A DNA stretch of 64,000 bases, taken from Isoetes taiwanensis. Lineage: Eukaryota; Streptophyta; Lycopodiopsida; Isoetales; Isoetaceae. Where the stretch lies: contig JAJEKV010000015.1 of assembly GCA_021234155.1 (NCBI GenBank), positions 8,040,270 to 8,104,269 on the forward strand, given 5' to 3'. The translations under genes were made by a program, and so were the position numbers. The notes under the pieces were generated by a model. It was not told the DNA's origin. It saw only the letters and a list, made by a program, of their open reading frames with translations, and searched no databases. Positions within the stretch are counted from its first letter, which is position 1. Each line of letters starts with the position of its first letter. This document shows, one piece after another, positions 56,081-64,000 of the stretch.

Positions 56081-59000
56081 GTTGTTGTGGAAATGGAAGT
56101 TCCTAAAGTACGCATAGCAATGATGCATAGGGATCCATAATATTGGTGCTAATTCTTTCTATGTCATTGTGGTGGACTGCTTGTACTTTATATCTTTATG
56201 AAACAAAATAATAATACCCTTATCTGTTTTTTTTTTTAAAGGTCTTAAAACCTGAACCATTATTTGTCTTAATTCCTTCCTTTTGGATTTTCCCGACTAG
56301 CTTGATTCTACTTCTAGTCTCACTCACATGCCAAACCAAGATGTTTGCATTGACGATACAGATGACAAATGCATTTTCTAAAACAAGTTTCGGTGCACCC
56401 AATCCTTTATACACAATCCATTTCTGGGTAAAAAAGAAAAAAGAAAATGCATAACAATCCTTTATGCACAATCCAAAAAAAAAACCTTTAAAATCTGTAC
56501 AACAGACTTTTACCTTCCATGGACTTTTGCAAAGACCACTTCCGGCCAATATGCAGCCTTAAGCCAAAACAGGTGTCAATTTGACTTAAGCCTTAAAAAT
56601 GGTTAACATTAATCAAAGCAAAAAAGATTACCAGATTCTCTTAAAAATTTCCTCTTGCCAATCCGATTACTTTTCTTGTTCAATACATCATATTTACCCC
56701 TAAAAGAATTCAGAATTGACTCAAAAATAACATAAGATTGAACATGAAGTTTAGAATTTCACTTGTCTTTTAAATCAACACCATATAGCTTAGTAGCCTT
56801 GTCAAAAATGTGAGTTCAATGTCATCACGTCTTGTAGCTTCTCCAACTTGAATGAATGGAAAACATACACGGGAGCAAGAAATCCCGTTACTGCGGTGAA
56901 ACCAGGAGGACGGTTAGCCTAAGAAGGGTAAGAGCCTAAGTCACTAGCGTGTGTAAGTTAATGGATCTCTTGGGCTCATCGCCCTTCACCTTGCATGTTT
57001 ATAAAACAAAAATGCAAGTAGTTCCAATCATGTAACTAGCATCAGCAAGAGCATAACATGTTTATAGCCATTATTACCATTAAGGCATAGAGCAATATAG
57101 GAAAAAGGAAAAAGGACCTCAAAATAATCAAGTTCCAAACACCTTTCAAGAATTAGCATTTCCATAAAGCCAATGTATAGTAGTATCGTTAACCTATTCA
57201 TATCCAGCCCTAGTTCTTGAATTTCATTTTTCCAAGTATTTTTCGGCAGAATGGCAATGTTAAAGCTTTCAGAGCTAAGTTAAAGTCTCGCAAGACTCTA
57301 AATCACTATGGACCTATTTTATTAGTACAAACAAACAAAACCGCTATTAGTGTGATATCTTAACAAGCATGCACAATGGATATTCTCACCACAAATGATC
57401 TTAGTTGGTTCCTTATGCATAAAGTCAATAGCATTATAGTTTATTTTTTAAAGATGACTAAAGCGTCATTGGTAACTCCTTCCCATGCTTTTCGTGAATC
57501 CGGGATATTCCACAAGAGGTGTACAAAGCGTAAGCAATTGACAATTAGTCTATCATCAAGTCATCCTATCTTAGAGTGCATAGCCCCGATTTTACAAATT
57601 TTAGAGTGCATAGCCATTAGTCTCTGTTAGATCACTTATGCGCAATATTATATGTGCCTCTGCCCACTCTGAGAAATTTGTTGTAGAAGATAAGTTACCC
57701 AAAGAGTCGAGAAAATATCATGACATCCTGTGTTACTTCCAAATTACTTCCTAACATCAAGAAAGAATGAGACACTGCTTAGACTTTCATAGCGTTTGTC
57801 TTTGAGGCGGACTAAATTGCACTATTACAAAGATGCTCAAATAGAATCTCCAAGACAACTCTCATACATGTACATGCATCAATATAGTACATCTATCCTT
57901 TTAAGGTCTATAAACCATTACACGGGAGTAAATACTATAGGGTAAGTGTGTAAACAATCATAGGTGCATGAATTCATGCACTATCAGTGGACTAATCTTA
58001 GATCTGAAAAAATCTCATCCATCACATGTGAATTTAAAAAGCTTGCAGCACACATAACATTCAAAAAGTATGCCATTAGGACTAATCTTCCTTCTTAATG
58101 CTTATTTTCACAAGTATACCTAGTCGCAAACAAATGCCTTTCTATTTATTGGAAGGAATTACTATCTATTCTTAGAATGAAACTCAAATAAAGCAAAAAT
58201 CATTTCCACCGAATGGCTCGATTTTGTTTGCCCATGTCTTGAGCAGCAACATCATGATTTCTACTTGAAGGAGCATATTTTTGCCCTCTTTTCCTCATCC
58301 ACATAGTCTTCCACAAATCTTGTCCATTGCTATCCCGATCACATTAGGTCTTTGGAATGTAAACCTTGAATGACCTCAGGAATGCAAACGCTTAGGGGAA
58401 TTTATTTGCTAGATCCCTCCTCTCTATCTAGGCAATCCATTGTTAATGCCTTATTTGTTCCCTTTGGTGCGATGCTAGCAAGCTCATTCCCTTGCTATGC
58501 TAGATTGCCTTCTGTAGTTATCTTCCCCGTAAGTATAAGTTAAACTAGGTCTATATCCTTTTATGCACATAGCTAATGCCAAATTGCAATTAATGCTACT
58601 TTGTAAAAATACGGAGCAGTCGGGATTATCTTCCACCTTTTATGCACATGTATATCTACGGACATCACCCTTTCGTGCTATGCATGCCTTGAATTTGAGT
58701 ACCCTTTAAATCGTTAAGAAGCATTTAGCGGTGAATGTGCATTTAAGCAAGTGGACTTGCATATTTAAACAATGGAATTACATAACAAATGAAAATCGTT
58801 TAGACTGAAAGTGAAGTCTTTTGTTCCAAGCAAAATTGCCTTTAGTTTTGTTGATTTGTATATTTCTAAGAACACCTTACGTGTCTTGCTTAATCATAGA
58901 TACACAGCAGCAGATGCTTCCTACAAGTGTTGCACTTCATTGTTGTTATAAATTCCATTTTGATGACCAAAATCGTCACTCAACATGTACATATCTTTTC

Positions 59001-59900
59001 TCTCTACTCAAAGGGCATTCAAAGAAGTTTAAGACATAGATTAGTGTAAAGCTTCCAAACTTTGGGTGAGCTGGATTGTGAGAGCCAATGCCTTGTATGC
59101 CTTGTGTAGTTGTGCTTGTACTCTTGCCGGGGGTACAAATTTGCTTGTGATCTTGCATACATGGTCGCGTTTCCTCAACTTTGTTTCCTTGTGGCACCTT
59201 GAGGTTTCGGAAAGAATCTTGATAAACAACCCGTGACCAACCAAGAGATGAATCAACACTCGCGTGATGGATATTGCCAAAGATAACGCCCTCTCGGTTT
59301 TTATAAACACGCATACTGCCCAAGGCCATGATGCATGCCCAAGACCATTTGCATTTCTCATTATCGGTGCACCCTTAAACTCGGAATACTAGAAGCGAGA
59401 TAGTATGGTAATCAGTAGCAAATAGGTGCATCAAATATCCAACCATCTAAAACGCCAGGAACGGATCGGAATACCCTAATTAGGGTTCAAGCAATGCATC
59501 CGGGTCTCATTGTACATTATATTTGCCAAAACCCTAAATAATGCAAAATCGAAGCCTTACCTTCCATCAATGGTAACGACCGCTCCAATTTGATGCTTGG
59601 CCGGTTGTATGGTGGCGGTGAGCTACACAAAATTGTGTTCAGCCATGCTCATGTGGGATCAGTGGTTCACGAAAATCATGACCATGTATTTCATTGCCTC
59701 GTAGTATTTCCTTTTTCTTTCAAAGGCTTTATTTGCATGCACTAAGGATCATTTCGTCCAAACAACACATTATGCAACTATGGGTCTTTGCCCATATTCC
59801 ATTCTTCCGATCGTCCACTCATGTGAATATTTTTCAAATCCTTTTTCACAATACCATTTTCACCAAATAAAAAGCAATTAGCATTTCACATTCTTCATAA
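56081..59900. other. No gene recognised
   Basis: AT-rich, intergenic- or intron-like sequence. Minus frames at 58976-59361 are open but show no domain. No tRNA or repeat array was seen. Confidence 0.5.
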
Positions 59901-59901
59901 T

Positions 59902-60985
59902 AAAAAAAAAAAAAAAAAAAAAAAAACTAGCGTAAGGGGTTGGGAAGAAGGCTAGGCGGTCCTGCTCGCGTTGGTTTTTCGATGTGGTAGTAGTGTTGAA
60001 GATCCATGGAAGGATCTTCTAGAAAGCTTATGCATGCTTGAATCCAATTTTATTCTCAATAAAATACAATGCATCATATGGGTTGGGACAATATATATTC
60101 ATTGTTAGTCGAGTTAATGTAATATGGATTTGAAGGTGATGCCGCTCAGAACTGCAGGGTTGGGAAGAAGGCGAGGCAGTCGGGCTCGCGTTGGTTTTTT
60201 CCCGTGGTAATTCGAGGATCGGCGGCGACCTTCTTAGGGTTTTTTTTTTTCTTCCGGTATGCCTGCAAAGGCTTGGTTGCCTTTGTGTAATGTTACGGAG
60301 ATTTAAGAATTGTGCGTGATGCACGTCCCCACTACTCAATAATGTCTAAATAAGCATTTGGTAAAAAAGAACATTGATTGTAGCCACTGATATCTCGTAC
60401 GTTCAATTCCAATTCTTGCATTATCTTGCATTTAAATGTTTAGCGTGAGAATTGTTTGAGATGAGAATCATCTCTGGAAACGATATAGATGTTGAAGGTT
60501 AAGCACTGGAGCCATTTCAAAAGTCTTAGCTTCTGATAGATTTTGCAAGCGGCAAATGATATTCGTGCATAGAAGGTTGGTTTTTATGCTTGATTTCACT
60601 TTCTTTTTCTTTTTCTATATGTGCGGTAGGTTTTATAACACTTGTAACCAATCCTGGACTGAAGATATTGGTTGTGCAAAGACCATGCAATGTTAAATTT
60701 GAAGATTTGCAACATTAAGGTTGTATCAATACATCACCTCCTGCACGAAAGAGCATGCACTATTCCGATATTAGCAAATGAGCTAACCATTATTTTTCCA
60801 AATCATCTTTTAAGGCAATTTGGTATCCTGAAAACTCTTGAAAAAACATTCACTAATTCCAATATTAGCAAATGGGCCATTCAGTATTTCCTAATCATTT
60901 TTTGCAGCCAGGTTCGGTTGGTTTTTTTCCGTGGTAGTTCGAGGATCAACGGCAACCTTCTTTTGGGTTTTTTTTGGGTTTTTCT
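59902..60985. repeat. Poly-A run and three dispersed copies of a short repeat
   Basis: A pure A run of nearly 30 lies at 59901-59927. After it, GGGTTGGGAAGAAGGC..GGC and GCTCGCGTTGGTTTTT occur at 59937-59980 and again at 60158-60200. The extended block CCGTGGTA(A/G)TTCGAGGATC, (G/A)CGGC(G/A)ACCTTCTT and GGGTTTTTTTT occurs at 60200-60250 and 60930-60980. Confidence 0.65.
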
Positions 60986-61349
60986 GCAATAGACAAATTA
61001 ATCTATGAGTGGGAGAGAGTGGCAAAACCCACCACTCTCGCCAACACGAGCCTTTAGAGGAAGTATACTTGTATGCAAGCTGCATTTGGGCGCACTTGGG
61101 TTTAGTCCATAATTCAATGGGATGGACCATTGCTATCCTAATCTCATAGTAGGAAAATCTTCTCCATCGGTGATATCCCCTAACCAAGAATTACAGGGCA
61201 ATATGCCCCAAGAGGCCGTGGGGCAACTCAGAAAAAATATATTCGATTGCTTTAACCTAGAGCTCTGCAAATTGCTCTAGTTGGGCATAAAGGTTCCAAC
61301 ATACCCAAAGCCCATAACAAAGAATGTGATTGCCTGAAGGTAAAGATAC

Positions 61350-61834
61350 ATATAGAAGGTGTCTAGAAAGGACAAATCTTTAAAGCCTTTCTAATCGAAC
61401 CTATTTATCATGGCAAATCAACTTCCCGAATTTGCAATCCATATAAAGCTGCAGGTTTCACTAGCATGGACATTATTTCCGTTTGCAATCTGCTGATAAT
61501 AAAGCTGGATGCATCTATATCTAATTATGGCTCGCAAGGGTTGATCGTTGCAGACATATATCTATAGCACTTGTCCCCAACATTATCTAATCCAATTTCA
61601 TAACTAAAAGCTGCAATATGCATTTTTTTAGTTTTAATACATAGTATTCAATTTGAAAATCAAGCTCAAAACAAAGGAACTGGGTTGCCTGGCTTCATAA
61701 TTCCTGGAACAATCACCTCGAAAGCAATAAGAATACTCATACGCTAATCATCAATAAGAGTTTAACATTAGTCTGGCCTCCCTTTTATAACAACGGGTTC
61801 CAGAGATCTGAACTAAGATATGAAACTAATTATT
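61350..61834. repeat. Segmental direct duplication, copy 1
   Basis: About 485 bp starting ATAGAAGGTGTCTAGAAAGG and running through TTGCAATCCATATAAAGCTG, GGGTTGATCGTTGCAGACAT and TAACAACGGGTTCCAGAG. Near-identical sequence lies at 62739-63274. The copy ends about 45 bp from the donor of the multicopper-oxidase-like exon. Confidence 0.9.
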
Positions 61835-61879
61835 AGAGCTCATTCTGAAGGATTTGTCTAAGAAATAAACCAATCTTAC

Positions 61880-61982
61880 CAGGCTGAACGGTAAAAATTG
61901 CACCAAGGGGCCCCAGCCCATTGATAAGAATGCCATTTGGAGAGCACAAGTTTGAGCCATGGTCTAGATTAGTGTGAAGTCT
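61880..61982 (-). CDS. Exon of a SKU5-like (multicopper oxidase family) gene
   Basis: On the minus strand a TTTGTTTCAG acceptor precedes, and a GTAAGATTGG donor follows, a 103-bp open exon. It encodes RLHTNLDHGSNL..PNGILINGLGP and FTVQPG. SKU5-similar proteins have (L)D.G.....PDG.LING.G......FTV..GK(T)YR at this place, in the second cupredoxin domain, and an intron after the PG. These are secreted, GPI-anchored wall proteins acting in directional growth. No other exon of the family was found within the window, so this is either an isolated exon or a gene with very long or lost neighbours. Confidence 0.55.
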
Positions 61983-62738
61983 CTGAAACAAACAAAAAAA
62001 TCCATCAAGATTCACATAGAAGTGAAGGCTTTGCAGCCAAAACAATGCTGACGAATCTTTGGAACAGAGATTCCAGTGTATGCACATCAAATGAACAACT
62101 AGACAGACTTAGAATCCTTCTTAGTAACACTTTCACTGTAGTCGCTTTTGAAACTGAATCAAACGACAGTTGACTACATCTCTGCAAACAGGCAATTACA
62201 GGGATAAGCTGCTTATCACCATTGGAAGCCCATTTGCATGAATTTGCAACCAATTGCTGTGTAGATTTACAGAGAAAATTATTTTTTGAAGAAAGAATAT
62301 ATACAAGGCAGCAAAGAAATGCGTTAAGCATAATTATCTCGATACAGGAGGTTGGAATTTGTGCAAGGAGCCCTTATAATAGATGCCATTGACTATATGA
62401 GGCTTCCTGCAGATGTGAACTAAATCTCAGTATATGTCCGTAAAAGATATCCAATTATTTCAAAAAACAAGATGAAAATACAATTGGTGCCCAATATCTA
62501 AAGCCAACAGTAAATGCACATTGATTGAGCAGTGAATGTGATGAAATAAAACAAGCAAAAAGCATTTACTCTAAACATCATATTGGGAGATCATCTTACT
62601 TTCAAGTAAGGAACCAGCTGAGTCAGAGAAGGTCCTCTAGCAATAAAATTGTTAAACAAATAGTGTTAATATCTTTAAACTAGCACACCAGACTAATTCA
62701 AGCTGCTATGGCATTGGATTTGATAAGCAACAGTCATG

Positions 62739-63274
62739 TATATAGAAGGTGTCTAGAAAGGGCAGATCTTTCAAGCCTTTCTAATCGAACCTATTTATCA
62801 TGGCAGATCAACTCCCCGAATTTGCAATCCATATAAAGCTGCAGGTTTCACTAGCATGTCAAACAAAAAAAAGCTATGTATGAGCATCCTCAAAGTGCAT
62901 TTGATGGCATTGTTTCCTTTTGCAATCTGCTGATAATAAAGCTGGACGCATCTATATCTAATTATGGCTTGCAAGGGTTGATCGTTGCAGACATAAATCT
63001 ATTTAGCACTTGTCCCCAACATTATCTAATCCAATTTTATAACTAAAAGCTGCAATATGCATTTTTTAGTTTTAATACGTAGTATTCAATCTGAAAATCA
63101 AGCTCAAAACAAAGGAACTGGGTTGCTTGGCTTCATAATTTTTGGAATAATCACCTTGAAAGCAATAAGAATTACTCATACGCTAATCATCAATAAGAGT
63201 TTACCATCAGTCTGGCCTCCCTTTTATAACAACGGGTTCCAGAAAATTTGAACTAAGAAATGAAACTCATGATT
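62739..63274. repeat. Segmental direct duplication, copy 2
   Basis: It matches 61350-61834 over its whole length with scattered substitutions, and has about 48 extra bases after CACTAGCATG. The offset of about 1.39 kb means the duplicated unit may have included the exon at 61880-61982. If so, a second exon copy has been lost. Confidence 0.9.
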
Positions 63275-63493
63275 ACCAGATTACCTTTTAAGGTATTGTG
63301 TCTCGGCAAAAAATTGTCAACTCAAAAATTTCAGTGGCTCCTTAGGAAACTACCAAGTTCGTGGCTCAAGTGACAAGAATGCTAATTAGAAACAGAAAAG
63401 GAACTGAATGCACAATGAAATAAAGTAGGATACACAATCACCATATTTGATAATCAAGTGAAAAGGCACGAAGCAGCTAACCTGGAAGGAAAC

Positions 63494-63851
63494 TCAAATT
63501 ATTCTCTCAGATTCATGTATAGCAACGTTGTTGGCAGACATGTCCCTGCGCTCCATGATGCCATCATTGTTAACTGTCCAGTGCTCAATGCCATAAGCCC
63601 TCCACCGGCACCATCGTGATAGACGAGGCGCTTGCGAAGATTTTGTTGGCATTTTTAGAGCCCATTTGGAGGAGAAATTCAACAATCGCATATCTTCCAG
63701 TAAGAAAGATATCCCTGTTCCGCAATTTTTGGCAGTCCGGAGTGTATGCTTGAGCAACTTCGATAGGATCCTTGGTGTTCCAAAGATCTTCTGCATGTTG
63801 GACCTTGGCCCTGGCAGTCTCATCGTTGAAGGGCGGGGCTAGCTTCTTCAT
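63494..63851 (-). pseudogene. DUF1348 (SnoaL/NTF2-like) gene copy with internal deletion
   Basis: From ATG 63851 the minus strand reads [54 protein letters not shown]. In another frame it reads [20 protein letters not shown] and ANNVAIHESERI to a stop at 63494. These are the N- and C-terminal blocks of DUF1348 proteins, small NTF2-like folds of about 150-160 residues found in bacteria, fungi and plants, with no settled function. The middle, normally about 30 residues of beta strands (..ELWAF...RIAVRF.YE..), is missing and the frame changes there. The upstream ..CCCTTAG/GTAAAC at about 63904 could be a leader intron donor. The call is firm; an assembly error is the alternative to a true deletion. 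Confidence 0.8.
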
Positions 63852-64000
63852 CTCTTGTGAATTCTCAGACAGGCTTAGATAATCATGGGAACAAGTAGAA
63901 GTTTACCTAAGGGCCTAGAAGAAAGTCGAGCAAGCAGAAGCAGAGGAGGGAATCGGGATGGTCGGAGAAGAGGAAAAGTGATTTTCAAGGACTTTCTAAT

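Noticed and set aside
61350-61834. Further multicopper-oxidase exons inside the duplicated block
   Set aside because: Minus-strand frames in both copies lack the YRLRISN and later family motifs and contain stops.

Overview
The window looks like repeat-rich nuclear DNA of a land plant. Four things support this: Ty1/Copia remnants, one with a primer-binding site matching initiator tRNA-Met; LINEs ending in ATTCT-type tails; tRNA-derived SINEs; and a properly spliced exon resembling SKU5-type multicopper oxidases. Three transposase-like families are present that I associate more with ferns, other early-diverging plants and animals than with typical flowering plants. A fern or similar lineage is therefore a guess. 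Almost every recognisable coding region is frameshifted, deleted or interrupted.

Layout: 1-4.1 kb is a Copia element on the minus strand (reverse transcriptase, integrase, gag). 4.1-16.3 kb is mostly unrecognised, with a tandem duplication, two SINE copies and an LTR-like repeat. 16.3-18.4 kb holds a decayed transposase-like gene. 18.6-25.6 kb carries a dispersed CCGCGG...GGTGCGAA motif and a decayed minus-strand multi-exon gene. 27.2-28.4 kb has a second LTR-like copy and a LINE fragment. 34.6-35.6 kb is an internally deleted Copia. 36-42 kb contains minisatellites, a T/C tract, a second transposase-like pseudogene (minus) and a foldback element.

The most interesting object is at 42,666-51,198: an 8.5-kb DNA transposon with complex terminal inverted repeats and a 4-bp TAAG target duplication. 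It interrupts another minus-strand reading frame, and that frame reads through correctly when the element and one TAAG are removed. It carries two divergent genes. The plus-strand gene is a DUF7869-like transposase candidate. The minus-strand gene has many introns and combines a ParB/sulfiredoxin-like domain with a beta-class DNA amino-methyltransferase-like domain. Introns, 3' region and the divergent promoter of the minus gene contain about 24 copies of the palindrome GGTATAAATTTATACC, often spaced near 25-33 bp. I infer a transposon that may mark or recognise its own DNA through these palindromes.

To the right, 51.9-54.9 kb is a decayed LINE (endonuclease, reverse transcriptase, C-terminal Cys/His region, tail). 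59.9-63.3 kb has segmental duplications around the multicopper-oxidase-like exon. 63.5-63.85 kb is a DUF1348 (SnoaL/NTF2-like) gene copy with an internal deletion and a frameshift.
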